Shown here one piece after another: positions 34,856 to 43,953 of a stretch of 64,000 nt of DNA (the stretch's first letter is position 1; each line of letters opens with the position of its first letter). A model generated the notes under the pieces. It made no database searches. It saw only the letters and a program-made list of their open reading frames with translations, and was not told the origin of the DNA. Origin of the DNA: Herbinix sp. (GTDB lineage: Bacteria; Bacillota; Clostridia; Lachnospirales; Lachnospiraceae); the NCBI GenBank assembly GCA_029256105.1, contig JAQSYO010000002.1, positions 343,233 through 407,232 on the forward strand. Direction: 5' to 3'. A program made the position numbers and the translations under genes.

Positions 34856-36046
34856 ATGAAAAACAGAATAAGAACTATGATATTAATTCCCATCGTAGTA
34901 TTAGTAGTCCTTTTTACCGGTCCCATGACAGCAGCCAGTGTTAGTGCGGAAGATGCAACTGCAATTTCCATCGGTAAGATAGATTATGAGAATTTAACAA
35001 TGCAGGTTTATGACAATAACAACGCTATCGTCTACTATTCCACCGACCAAAGCACTTGGTTAGAAATTGAGGGACCTTACAGCAGTGCTACAAAGTCCTA
35101 TACGATGGATATCTCATGGATTTCCAGTACCAGTGATGCCACACTTTATTTTAAGGGGGATATTATAAAGACGATTAAGTCTATAACACTACCTATGAAG
35201 AATTCTTCCATCAAAATAAAGTTTGATAAAGTAGAGGGTGAGTTTATCTTTACAGATGTGGAAGAAGCGGAAACGTTTCAATGGAGAAAAGTAACGGATT
35301 ATAACTGGACTACTGTTGACTTTGATGAGACCTCTTCCTCTTATAAGACTTTTCTTGATACGACAGAGTTATTGCGTTCAAAGGGAGTAAAAATAATAAT
35401 CCGTACTCCACAGCTTCTTGGAACAGGAATTAGTAATGTGGGGATGAGGCCAAGTAAGGAAGTAACGGTTGCAATTACAGCTCGTGTAGCGGCTCCTACG
35501 CTTAAAGTAAATATCGCAAAGTTAACAATTAATACATCTGCAGCAATGGAATATTATAATACAAAAACCTCATTATGGATTGCGTGTGACGGGGTATCAT
35601 CGATTGAAGATATCGCACCAAGCACCTTATATCAAAATGGAGCGAAGAATGTAACGCTAATGATTCGCAGAGCAGAAACAGAAAAAGACACATTTTCACA
35701 AACGACATATTTAATAATACCTGGACAGACTGCTCCACCTTCGATAGGAGACAACTCCAATGAAGTTACGTATTATTATATGAATTCAAAACTGATCCTG
35801 CAATTTAATAAAGCATCTACAAGTAATATGTTTGAATATAGTATTTGCAAGCCAGATGCTACCTTTAATGAAACATTCGCTAGTTGGAAATCAGTGACTA
35901 CTACGAAAGCATTAACGATATCAAAAAGTACAGCACCGGATGGATGTACTATCTATGTAAGAAGGAAAGGAACAGATGCAAATACTACGAAAAACATTGC
36001 ATTTAAACTCCCTTCCGCAATAAATCATTTTACAGTAAAATACTAA
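34856..36046 (+). CDS. Exported paralogue of the preceding protein
   Basis: 396 aa from the ATG at 34856, which follows AAGGGAGG. It has a clear signal peptide (hydrophobic residues about 9-24, AxA-type cleavage near ASVSAED). The mature part parallels the N-terminal half of the previous protein: ISIGKIDYENLT, TMDISWISSTSD, FQWRKV, RPSKEVTVAI and YVRRKGT segments recur in the same order. The gene starts 35 bases after its neighbour stops and is surely co-transcribed. Tandem duplication with loss or gain of the C-terminal module is the simplest history. Function unknown. Confidence 0.75.
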   Translation: MKNRIRTMILIPIVVLVVLFTGPMTAASVSAEDATAISIGKIDYENLTMQVYDNNNAIVYYSTDQSTWLEIEGPYSSATKSYTMDISWISSTSDATLYFKGDIIKTIKSITLPMKNSSIKIKFDKVEGEFIFTDVEEAETFQWRKVTDYNWTTVDFDETSSSYKTFLDTTELLRSKGVKIIIRTPQLLGTGISNVGMRPSKEVTVAITARVAAPTLKVNIAKLTINTSAAMEYYNTKTSLWIACDGVSSIEDIAPSTLYQNGAKNVTLMIRRAETEKDTFSQTTYLIIPGQTAPPSIGDNSNEVTYYYMNSKLILQFNKASTSNMFEYSICKPDATFNETFASWKSVTTTKALTISKSTAPDGCTIYVRRKGTDANTTKNIAFKLPSAINHFTVKY

Positions 36047-36212
36047 TATTTTAATCATTTGCTATTGGAATTTTCCTTTGACTGATTTACTATCGGTATA
36101 TACTATCATATAGTATAATTAATACTTGGGGAAATTCCAATAAAGAATGATGCATTTTAAATGTTCCTGTATATAAAAAATAATAATTAAAAATTACTAT
36201 GAAAACCCCGGT
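36047..36212. other. AT-rich spacer after the secreted-protein pair
   Basis: First part of the 680-base gap between the exported proteins and pheS; the remainder is the repeat tract, promoter and T-box listed separately. It contains a near-palindromic TATACTATCATATAGTATA around 36099-36117 that may end upstream transcription. No coding frame is supported. Confidence 0.5.
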
Positions 36213-36346
36213 TACAAGAATATATGAATTAACTCACAAGATTATATGAATTAGTCCCAGTCACAAGATTATTATGAAAATACTCCTGACATAAGATTAT
36301 AATGAATTAACTTCTGTCAAGATTATAATGAAATAACTCCTTGACA
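36213..36346 (+). repeat. Five degenerate 27-28-bp repeats upstream of the pheS promoter
   Basis: Units of the form ACAAGATTATATGAATTAACTC recur at about 36213, 36236, 36263, 36291 and 36319. The last unit ends in TTGACA, the -35 of the promoter of the T-box transcript. Earlier units carry related but weaker sequences at the same place (CCTGACA, TCTGTCA). Confidence 0.75.
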
Positions 36347-36369
36347 ATCTGGAAATAGTCGATTAAGAT
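36341..36369 (+). promoter_or_regulatory. Sigma-A promoter of pheS-pheT
   Basis: TTGACA (36341-36346), 17-bp spacer, TAAGAT (36364-36369). Transcription would begin near 36376, at the foot of the T-box leader. Confidence 0.85.
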
Positions 36370-36375
36370 AGGAGA

Positions 36376-36681
36376 AAATGATAACAACATTGAAGGTGAA
36401 TGTAGTAGGATATATTTTCCCTCCAGAGAGAATGTGCCACCGGCTGAGAGCATGTTCAGGGTTCGGATATATTACGAAGTTCGGCACCGGAGTTGCCTGT
36501 AAGATATCATCCGAACTAGAGATAGGTAGACTTTCGATAGGAAGTAGCTACGTATCCTAATTCCGAGGTAGAAGATAGGCCGGATCAGTTCCGTTATGAC
36601 TGTTGAGGAGCTTGCTATGCAAGCTTAAATTTGGGTGGTACCACGATGCTTTCGTCCCTTTGGAGACGAGGGCTTTTTTTG
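36376..36681 (+). promoter_or_regulatory. T-box leader (tRNA-Phe sensing)
   Basis: A classic T-box riboswitch. The T-box proper, TGGGTGGTACCACG, is at 36632-36645. Stem I features are present upstream: a GTAGTAGGA segment (36405-36415) and CAGAGAG (36424-36430). A terminator with TCGTC/GACGA arms and seven T's ends near 36680. Uncharged tRNA-Phe should stabilise the antiterminator. UUC triplets occur at 36462 and 36480, but I cannot fix which is the specifier without folding. A 60-codon frame over this region is not a gene. Confidence 0.95.
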
Positions 36682-36728
36682 TGTTCAAAATTATTTAGGT
36701 CGCTTTTGGCGGCGGAATGGAGGAAGTT

Positions 36729-37769
36729 ATGTTAGAAAACTTGGAACGAATTAAAGCGCAGTTTATGGCAGAGTTGAATGCTGCGGACTCAAAAGAGGAG
36801 CTGGAGCGGATCAGGGTTTCCTACCTTGGTAAGAAAGGTCTTGTTACAGACGAATTAAAGAATCTTCGTAATTTGGATGCAGAAGCAAAGAAGACAGCAG
36901 GTATGCAGGTTAATATACTAAAAGATGAGTGCGAGCAGGCAATCGTTGAATATCAGAAGACGATGGAGGAGAAGGAATATCGGAAAGAAATCGAAAATAC
37001 AGAGCACTACGACTATTCTATTCCATCAGATAAACCGGTAGGCACACTTCACCCGATTACTATCGTACAGAAGCAGATTGAGGATATCTTCAAAACCATG
37101 GGTTTTATTATAGAAGATGGTTTGGAAATCCAAACTGAATTTAATAACTTTGAGGGTGTTAACATTCCCAAGAACCATCCGGCAAGAGATATGACAGATA
37201 CGTATTATCTAGACAATGGTCAGCTATTAAAGACTCATACCTCTGCTGCTCAGAATACCATAATGAGAAAATATGGTGCACCAAAGCCAGGGGAACCGTT
37301 GAAAGTATTATTTCCCGGTAGATGTTTCCGTAATGAGAATATAGATGCCAGCCATGAGAATACCTTCTTCCAGTTGGAAGGTATGATGATTGGCGATGAC
37401 ATCTCTATTTCCAATTTAATCTATTTTATGAAGGTGCTATTAACAGAAGTGTTCCAAAGGGATGTCAAGGTGCGTCTTAGACCGGGCTTTTTCCCGTTCG
37501 TAGAGCCGGGATTTGAGCTGGATATCAACTGTGCAATCTGCGGTGGTGTAGGTTGTCCTACTTGCAAACAGTCCGGTTGGGTAGAATTACTTCCTTGCGG
37601 TATGATGCACCCGAATGTACTTCGTCTTGGCGGCATTGACCCTGATAAATATACTGGCTTTGCATTTGGTCTCGGACTTACTAGACTTGCGATGATGAAA
37701 TACAATATTAAGGATATTCGTTTGTTTAATAGTGGTAATTTGAAGCAGTTAAAGCAGTTTACAGTATAG
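36729..37769 (+). CDS. pheS: Phenylalanyl-tRNA synthetase alpha subunit
   Basis: 346 aa, class II synthetase catalytic subunit. An N-terminal coiled coil (about residues 1-90) precedes the catalytic core. Visible are motif 2 (FPGRCFRNENIDASHENTFFQLEG), the Phe-pocket region, a small Cys cluster (CAICGGVGCPTCKQSGW) and motif 3 (GFAFGLGLTRLAMM). The ATG at 36729 lies 6 bases after GGAGG; an ATG at 36717 lies within that site. Forms the alpha2-beta2 enzyme with PheT. Controlled by the T-box upstream. Confidence 0.97.
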   Translation: MLENLERIKAQFMAELNAADSKEELERIRVSYLGKKGLVTDELKNLRNLDAEAKKTAGMQVNILKDECEQAIVEYQKTMEEKEYRKEIENTEHYDYSIPSDKPVGTLHPITIVQKQIEDIFKTMGFIIEDGLEIQTEFNNFEGVNIPKNHPARDMTDTYYLDNGQLLKTHTSAAQNTIMRKYGAPKPGEPLKVLFPGRCFRNENIDASHENTFFQLEGMMIGDDISISNLIYFMKVLLTEVFQRDVKVRLRPGFFPFVEPGFELDINCAICGGVGCPTCKQSGWVELLPCGMMHPNVLRLGGIDPDKYTGFAFGLGLTRLAMMKYNIKDIRLFNSGNLKQLKQFTV

Positions 37770-37779
37770 TGAGAATTGT

Positions 37780-37912
37780 GTGAAGAAAGAATTCGGTATA
37801 GCTGAATTTTTAGTAAATAGAAGAATGAATTCCAGTGGAAATTCATCCTTTATTGAAAGGTGTTCATCAGCATTTGTGGCCACTGGATGGCCATGCTGGG
37901 TTAGCGTTAAAG
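37780..37912 (+). repeat. Three-hairpin intergenic element, copy 2 (pheS-pheT)
   Basis: Homologous to 15237-15372. Shared blocks include GTGAAGAAAGAATTC, AGAATGAATTCCAGTGGAAA, AGGTGTTC, and a terminal ATGCTGG(G)TTAG. The first stem is AATTCGG/CTGAATT, with a G-T pair where copy 1 has A-T; the third is AGCAT/ATGCT around a GGCC-containing loop. It sits just after pheS and before the pheT ribosome site. Not a coding sequence. Confidence 0.7.
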
Positions 37913-37968
37913 AGCACTTCGCAGGTAATTATATGCTGCAGATTGCGGCTGATAGGAGGAAATAGAAT

Positions 37969-40353
37969 ATGAATATTTCAATGAATTGGATTTCAGAATT
38001 CACGGATCTTTCCGGCGTGAATTTAAAAGAATTAATCGAACGGTTTACGTTATCTACCGCTGAGGTAGAGGAAATACATGAGTTAGGTAAAAATATCAGA
38101 GGAGTAGTTGTTGGTAAGATTATCGAGATCAACGATCATCCGAATTCAAAGAAGTTACATTTGGTAAAGGTGGATATCGGTTCTGAGATAGTAGGCTGTG
38201 TCTGCGGAGCACCGAATGTATTCGTTGGAGCAATTGTTCCCTTTGCCACTCTTGGCGGCCAAGTGGGCGATTTAGAGATTAAGGAAGCAAAGATCGCAGG
38301 TGAGACCAGCCACGGTATGTGTTGCTCCGAGAAGGAACTTGGCATCAGTGAGGATCATTCCGGTCTTATGATGTTAGATGACATTTACCCATTAGGAACC
38401 GATATCAAAACCTTTATGCAGTTAGACGATACGGTTTTTGAAGTAGATAATAAGTCTTTAACGAACCGTCCTGACTTATGGGGGCATTATGGAATTGCTC
38501 GTGAAATCGCCGTACTGACAAAGAGACCTTTAAAGCCACTTGAAGTAATTAGCACTAGTATTTATAAAGATTTGTCTCAAATAGATGTAAAAGTAGAAGA
38601 CACAGAGAAAACCTTCCGTTATAGCTGTATTTCTATTTCCAACATTACTAAGAAAACCTCCCCAATCAATATGAAAATCCGTCTCAGCTATTGTGGTATG
38701 AGACCGATTAATCTACTTGCGGATTTGACAAATTATCTAATGATGGAACTTGGCCAGCCGATGCATGCGTTTGACAATGGCAAGGTATCAAAGATTAGAG
38801 TAAAAACTTATCCTGAAACAGTTAATTTTAAAACTCTGGATGGAACAGAACGTAAAGTAGATAGTGAGACCTTACTCATTTGTGATGAGAAGGAACCGGT
38901 AGCGATTGCTGGCATCATGGGTGGCGAGCTTTCGGAGATTACGAACGAAACTGATTCTGTATTACTTGAATCAGCAAACTTTGATGGTGTATCCGTTCGT
39001 AAATCTGCAACACGTCTTGGACTTCGAACGGATGCAAGTTCGAGATATGAGAAAATAATTGATCCGGAGCTTACAATTCCTGCGATAGAGCGTTTCTTAA
39101 AGCTGTTAACTGACATTGATGCGGGAGTGAAGGTAACTTCTTCCTTGACTGATTGTTATGTAAAACATTATGACACAATTAATATTGATTTTAATAAAGC
39201 TTATGTTGATAAATATACAGGTATTGACATATCCTCCAACCAAATTGAAGAGACTTTGACGGCACTTGGCTTTGGTGTTACTCGTAAAGTAGATGAGTTC
39301 AGTTTAGTTGTTCCCACTTGGAGAGCTACGAAGGATGTTACGATGAAGGCAGATATCATTGAAGAGATTACCCGTATCTATGGCTATGATAACTTTGATA
39401 TCAAACCCGCGAAGAGCTTCTTAACACCCATTCGTCATAATGTGGAAAGAGATAATGAATACCGAATAAAGCAGTTATTATCCGAACGTTATGCAATGAG
39501 TGAAGTACAAAGCTATATCTGGTATGAAAGTAAGATGAATAAAGAAATTGGTATTGTAACTGAGCCTAATATACGTGTCATCAATTCCCTAACAGCGGAG
39601 AATGATACAATTCGTTCCACAATCATCCCAAGCTTACTTGGTTTTGTAGCAAAGAACGTGGATACCTATCCTGAGATGGGTATGTTTGAAATAGGTCGTG
39701 TTGCAAATGGCCTTCGTGAGGATGGTTTATGCGATGAACGCAAGAAACTTGGTATTGTTGTAGCTAGCAAGAAGCTAAGTGATAAAGAAATTTATTTTAA
39801 ATGTAAGGAAGTCATTGAACAGGTTATCAGTACGGTGAAAAACAGTAATCCTACCTTTGCCGTAAAGGAAGAATTATCAAAGCATAATTATGTTCATCCG
39901 ATCAACAGTGCCAGCATTCATCTAAAGGGAGAAGAAATCGGTTACTTCTCCGTACTTAATCCTAAGATTAAGAATAAGATTGATAAGAAGCTAAATGTTG
40001 CATTTGCAGAAATTGATATCGAAACCTTAGAGAAGGTTGCTACAGAAAGTTTACGATATAGTGAAGTATCCAAATATCCTGGTGTTACCATTGATTTAAG
40101 CTTATTAACGGATAAGGCACTTCGCTATGAAAGTATCGTAGCATACGTGAGGGAATACAAGTCAGAATACCTTCAGAACTTCTATTTGGTAGATATCTTT
40201 GAGGATGAGAAGCTACTACCGGGAAGAAAGAGCGTTACAGTTCGATTTGAATTTGGCTCTAAAGAAAGAACGTTAGAAGGCCAGGAGATTTCTACTATGG
40301 TGGATGAATTGCTGGGAATACTGAGTTCTAAGGGAATTGAAATTAGAAAGTAG
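37969..40353 (+). CDS. pheT: Phenylalanyl-tRNA synthetase beta subunit
   Basis: 794 aa, the normal length for bacterial PheT. Domains in order: N-terminal segment with the tRNA-binding EMAP/OB domain (VVGKIIEINDHPNSKKLHLVKVDIG, about residues 45-150), the B3/B4 editing region (about 200-400), B5, the class II-like core, and a C-terminal FDX-ACB domain (YPGVTIDLSLLTDK). TAGGAGGAAA precedes the ATG. It edits mischarged Tyr-tRNA-Phe and binds the anticodon stem. Follows pheS after a 200-base spacer holding the repeat element. Confidence 0.97.
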   Translation: MNISMNWISEFTDLSGVNLKELIERFTLSTAEVEEIHELGKNIRGVVVGKIIEINDHPNSKKLHLVKVDIGSEIVGCVCGAPNVFVGAIVPFATLGGQVGDLEIKEAKIAGETSHGMCCSEKELGISEDHSGLMMLDDIYPLGTDIKTFMQLDDTVFEVDNKSLTNRPDLWGHYGIAREIAVLTKRPLKPLEVISTSIYKDLSQIDVKVEDTEKTFRYSCISISNITKKTSPINMKIRLSYCGMRPINLLADLTNYLMMELGQPMHAFDNGKVSKIRVKTYPETVNFKTLDGTERKVDSETLLICDEKEPVAIAGIMGGELSEITNETDSVLLESANFDGVSVRKSATRLGLRTDASSRYEKIIDPELTIPAIERFLKLLTDIDAGVKVTSSLTDCYVKHYDTINIDFNKAYVDKYTGIDISSNQIEETLTALGFGVTRKVDEFSLVVPTWRATKDVTMKADIIEEITRIYGYDNFDIKPAKSFLTPIRHNVERDNEYRIKQLLSERYAMSEVQSYIWYESKMNKEIGIVTEPNIRVINSLTAENDTIRSTIIPSLLGFVAKNVDTYPEMGMFEIGRVANGLREDGLCDERKKLGIVVASKKLSDKEIYFKCKEVIEQVISTVKNSNPTFAVKEELSKHNYVHPINSASIHLKGEEIGYFSVLNPKIKNKIDKKLNVAFAEIDIETLEKVATESLRYSEVSKYPGVTIDLSLLTDKALRYESIVAYVREYKSEYLQNFYLVDIFEDEKLLPGRKSVTVRFEFGSKERTLEGQEISTMVDELLGILSSKGIEIRK

Positions 40354-40446
40354 TAATACGTTTATTTGATTGCAGTTGAATTAAGAAAATCTTAAGGTAT
40401 ATAAAAACTAGTCCAAGTATAAGCATTTTCTGAAAGGGTGTGGAAA

Positions 40447-41004
40447 ATGAGTATACAGCATAAAGGGACGAAATCAATTGAGACAGTTCGATTAATACTT
40501 CGTAGGTTTGAAGCACAGGATGCAGAGGATATGTTTCAGAATTGGGCGGGGGATCTGGAGGTATGCAAATACTTATCCTGGGGCCCACATAAGGATGTTG
40601 ACACATCACTCAAGCGTATTCTGAATTGGATGAGCAATTATAATTATGAGGCTTCCTATGTTTGGGCAATTGAATTAAAAAGTAATGGTATGGTAATCGG
40701 TTCCATCAGTGTTGAAATCTCAGATGAGACAACGCAGTCTTGTGAAGTAGGATATTGCATCGGGAAACCTTATTGGAGCCGGGGCATAATGACAGAGGCA
40801 CTTCGTGCAATAATGCATTATCTGTTCTATGAAGTTGGCTATCAAAGTATTCGTGCAAAGCACGATACACGTAATCTAGCTTCTGGGAGAGTTATGCAGA
40901 AGGCAGGAATGCAATTCACCAAAATTGAGAAAAATGTTGGGGTGGGACGGGATGGCAGCCATTATGACTGCGCTGTGTATACGAAGTATATAACAGATGA
41001 TTGA
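40447..41004 (+). CDS. GNAT acetyltransferase (RimJ/RimL-like)
   Basis: 185 aa. The fold markers TVRLILRRFEAQDAEDMF at the N-terminus, IGSISVEI, EVGYCIGKPYWSRGIMTEAL (acetyl-CoA pyrophosphate loop) and ASGRVMQKAGM are those of the RimJ/RimL N-acetyltransferases. The ATG at 40447 follows AAAGGGTG; a GTG at 40438 overlaps that site. Substrate unknown. Distantly related to the GNAT at 46002, and both are followed by a related terminator. Confidence 0.92.
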   Translation: MSIQHKGTKSIETVRLILRRFEAQDAEDMFQNWAGDLEVCKYLSWGPHKDVDTSLKRILNWMSNYNYEASYVWAIELKSNGMVIGSISVEISDETTQSCEVGYCIGKPYWSRGIMTEALRAIMHYLFYEVGYQSIRAKHDTRNLASGRVMQKAGMQFTKIEKNVGVGRDGSHYDCAVYTKYITDD

Positions 41005-41323
41005 ATTGATTTATCCGATTTTAGTTGAAAAAATCATTTAATTTAGTGAATATGAATCATAATGCGTCAAATTATATCTTCAGATTAATCCATTTCTGAC
41101 TTTATAATTTGGCGTATTTTTCATATTAATACATTTAACGCATTTTTCACTTTCTGTAGGAGAAGGGGTTGCTTATTGGAGTAAAATAGTGGTAAAATAT
41201 GGACAATAAATGGCATGAAAATAGGTATGCCTTATAGACTGTGTGAATATACAAGCCATACATTATCTTTATCTTTTTCATAACTATTTAATTACTTACT
41301 GAAGCAGGCAATGGGAGGTTAAT
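41005..41323 (+). other. Intergenic region with terminator and promoter-like segment
   Basis: After the GNAT stop there is a hairpin terminator: AATGCGTCAAATTATA (41061-41076) pairs with TATAATTTGGCGTATT (41102-41117), followed by T's. Further on, AGTGGTAAAAT (41188-41198) and ATAGACTGTG (about 41233) recur in the same order downstream of the other GNAT (46830 and about 46880). This suggests a duplicated control segment. No open frame is supported. Confidence 0.6.
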
Positions 41324-41845
41324 ATGAATACTATTTATTTAATATCAGGTCCTTGTGGATGTGGTAAATCAACGTTATCGAATGAACTGGCATCGATAAT
41401 AGACAAATCTTTCTTAATAACAGGAGATGAGTTACACAATTTCTTTCATGGGAAAGATGATATTGCGTGGGAAGATAGACTAAAAATCACATGGCAGAAT
41501 ATCATTGCTATCACGCAAATTGCACTACAGAACCAATTGAATATAATCATTGATTATGTAGTAGAAGAGGAGTTGCCACAGCTAATTGAGGGATTAACTG
41601 GTTATGACTTCGAATTAAGATATATCGTATTGGTGGCTAGCGAGCAAACAATCAAGAATCGAATTACAGCTCGAGGTGATGTGGAATTAATAAATCGTGC
41701 TTTCTTCTTAAGAACTAAGCTTATGAATTCAGAGGAAAATATACCATACTTATACGATAATAATGATAAGGTATTGAAGGAAGAAACCGAGGATATCTTA
41801 AATGATACAAGATTTATCTACAGGTTTAGAGCATCACGCCTATGA
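41324..41845 (+). CDS. P-loop nucleotide kinase-like protein
   Basis: 173 aa. Walker A GPCGCGKST at residues about 8-16, an Asp-containing IIIDYVV in the Walker B position, and an ITARGD lid-like segment. The fold resembles small AAA_33/chloramphenicol-phosphotransferase or zeta-type kinases that phosphorylate small molecules. No antitoxin-like partner lies next to it. A GGGAGG site precedes the ATG. Substrate unknown. Confidence 0.8.
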   Translation: MNTIYLISGPCGCGKSTLSNELASIIDKSFLITGDELHNFFHGKDDIAWEDRLKITWQNIIAITQIALQNQLNIIIDYVVEEELPQLIEGLTGYDFELRYIVLVASEQTIKNRITARGDVELINRAFFLRTKLMNSEENIPYLYDNNDKVLKEETEDILNDTRFIYRFRASRL

Positions 41846-42012
41846 AAGTCCTCTCGATATGTGACTTTGGTATGCATTTAAATTAACCTTGGATTTTATT
41901 GATAAATAAAATTGATAGGCAAAATTCAATAATTTAATTCATAAATTTAAATAGGAACTTTATATATCGATTTATAATAATGAATGAATTCTCTGGAGAG
42001 AGGATAAAAAAT

Positions 42013-42540
42013 ATGATAAAAAAGTGGGGATGGTTACCGAAGGTTATACTAATCAGTGCAGTAGCTTTATTCACTCTTCCGTGGCAACATAAAATTAATA
42101 CCAATATACAAGGAATACAGAGCCGCATTGGAGACAATGCTTATTCGGAAGAAGTATCAATTACAGTAGTAGGAGTATATAAGCAATTTCTAATAAAGAA
42201 AGATACATTTGAGGGTACAATAACGATAGATAAGTATCCTTCTACGATGAATGCATCTCCAGTAAGAGCTGTATTTTATGATGGTTATTCCGATTTGGCT
42301 TATTTTGATACACGAGGTAGCATTGTTAGTTTCGTTAGTCTTGGAGGTTTTACTTGCACACCAGACTTTAGTAAATTGCTAATTATCGTAAGTGAACCAA
42401 TAGAAGCAAATACGAAAAGTTGGAATAGTAAAGATGGGCTTTTTATCGCCGCTCCTGCAAAGGACCATGCCGATGCCTTAAAACTAACGAAAGAGTTATC
42501 GAAAAAGGGTGGAAGGATTTCACATATAGAGTGGAAATGA
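42013..42540 (+). CDS. Membrane-anchored protein of unknown function
   Basis: 175 aa from the ATG at 42013, which follows GAGAGGATA; an ATG at 41980 has no ribosome site. One N-terminal membrane segment (about residues 8-24) precedes an extracytoplasmic domain of about 150 residues without recognised motifs. The sequence has predicted beta strands and a single Cys (FTCTPDF). Neighbours are unrelated small genes, so context gives no function. Confidence 0.65.
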   Translation: MIKKWGWLPKVILISAVALFTLPWQHKINTNIQGIQSRIGDNAYSEEVSITVVGVYKQFLIKKDTFEGTITIDKYPSTMNASPVRAVFYDGYSDLAYFDTRGSIVSFVSLGGFTCTPDFSKLLIIVSEPIEANTKSWNSKDGLFIAAPAKDHADALKLTKELSKKGGRISHIEWK

Positions 42541-42634
42541 ACTTCCTTCTATATACGAGTGATTAAAAAAGATTTTATTAACAAATTTATTTTCATATTA
42601 TTTCAAACAAAATACTTTATGCAAGAGGTGTCCT

Positions 42635-43006
42635 ATGGAAGACATGTATTTATTATTTATATTATTTACCCCGGTGATAATGATTGGTCTTGGAGCATCC
42701 TTATATAATTACCCTCCAAAAGATATTGAAGATTATTACGGATATCGTACGAAAAGAGCAATGAAAAGTAAAGAAACATGGAAATTTGCGCAGAAATATG
42801 CGGGTAAGATTTGGGTAATTACAGGTGTTCCTACCTTAGCAGTTTCTTTATTTGTGTTTTTATATTGTAATGCGAAGTTTGCAGCTAATATGAATAATAT
42901 ATTTTTATTACTTTTGGGGATACAGTTAATAATTGTTATGTTACCAATACCTCTAGTTGAGCATGCACTTAAGAAAATATTTGATGAACATGGAAAATAT
43001 TTATAG
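42635..43006 (+). CDS. SdpI/YhfL-family membrane protein
   Basis: 123 aa with three hydrophobic spans. The loop after the first carries YYGYRTKRAMKSKETWKFA, the SdpI-family signature (GYRT...W.FA). In Bacillus subtilis SdpI gives immunity to the SdpC toxin and senses it; most homologues are uncharacterised. No toxin gene is adjacent. AAGAGGTG lies before the ATG. Confidence 0.85.
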   Translation: MEDMYLLFILFTPVIMIGLGASLYNYPPKDIEDYYGYRTKRAMKSKETWKFAQKYAGKIWVITGVPTLAVSLFVFLYCNAKFAANMNNIFLLLLGIQLIIVMLPIPLVEHALKKIFDEHGKYL

Positions 43007-43064
43007 GTTAGTACCTATAAATATATGCTAAAGAGGATTTCATCCTCCAAGAAGAGAAGTACAC

Positions 43065-43254
43065 GTGTATCAAAATTACATAGACTTAGTAAAGTCATAC
43101 TTAATCTCTCATAATGGTGATCGATCTCAAAAGAAAGAATACGACCCCCATTGAATTAATTCTTTTATTGGAAGCAGATTTATTAGACGATGAAGGTGCG
43201 TTGGGCATCGTATTTGATTGGCTAAGATATATTGGGTTCAAAAACAGAGGATAA
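43065..43254 (+). pseudogene. Frameshifted remnant of an HD-domain protein
   Basis: Two frames together read as the end of an HD-superfamily hydrolase. The first (from GTG 43065) contains SHNGDRSQKKEYD and stops at 43152; the second, entered in a run of five C's (43145-43149), gives TPIELILLLEADLLDDEGALGIVFDWL and ends at TAA 43252. The EADLLDxxGALGIV segment is typical of the family. The N-terminal HD residues are missing. A single-base shift and truncation make this a decayed gene; sequencing error is an alternative for the shift only. Confidence 0.7.
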
Positions 43255-43358
43255 TTAGCGATTTCTTGGATCAATTGACATTTGAATTAAATATTGTGGA
43301 TGAATGATTGATAAAGGTAGCAGCATGTGGATAATTGAGAGCAATGAAAGGATAAATT

Positions 43359-43850
43359 ATGAGCATAAGAAATGCAGCAAAAGCCCTAATTATAAAGGAC
43401 GATAAGATATTACTAAACAAATGCAAAAATTCAACAGGATACTATTTCGGTGAGATACATCCAGAAAATCTATATTATGACCTGCCTGGTGGAGGGCAAA
43501 ACCAATATGAGACAATAGAGGAAGCCGTTATCAGGGAGTGCTTAGAAGAGACAGGTTATTCTGTTATTGTTAAGCGATTAGTAGCTCTTTATGAAGAAAT
43601 TATGGTTGATGCAGAACTTAGTAAATTTTGTCCGGATTATGTACATAAAATATATTTTATCTTTCTATGCCATGTAGAAAGTGAGGATTTAAAATCAATA
43701 ACAGAGATAGATATTGATCAAATTAGTACTGAATGGATTAATATTAAAGAAATATCAAGTATAAAACTTCATCCAAGTATCATAAAAGATAATCTGGTTT
43801 CTATATTAAATTCGGATGACCTAAAGTTCATGGGTTCAAGGAAAATATAA
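43359..43850 (+). CDS. Nudix hydrolase
   Basis: 163 aa with a complete Nudix box: G, E, then RECLEETGY (G-x5-E-x7-RE-x2-EE-x-GY), preceded by LPGGGQNQYET. Unlike the protein at 8050, all catalytic glutamates are kept, so it should hydrolyse a nucleoside-diphosphate-linked substrate; which one cannot be told. A GAAAGGA site precedes the ATG. Confidence 0.92.
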   Translation: MSIRNAAKALIIKDDKILLNKCKNSTGYYFGEIHPENLYYDLPGGGQNQYETIEEAVIRECLEETGYSVIVKRLVALYEEIMVDAELSKFCPDYVHKIYFIFLCHVESEDLKSITEIDIDQISTEWINIKEISSIKLHPSIIKDNLVSILNSDDLKFMGSRKI

Positions 43851-43953
43851 AAATTTTAAATAATAACGGAACTTTTAGTAATCACTATTGTAGTATTATG
43901 TTCATAATCACTACCAAATATGAAGAAAATTTTATCTATTAGGAGTAAATATC

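Noticed and set aside
36378..36560. 60-codon ORF
   Set aside because: Lies entirely inside the T-box leader RNA.
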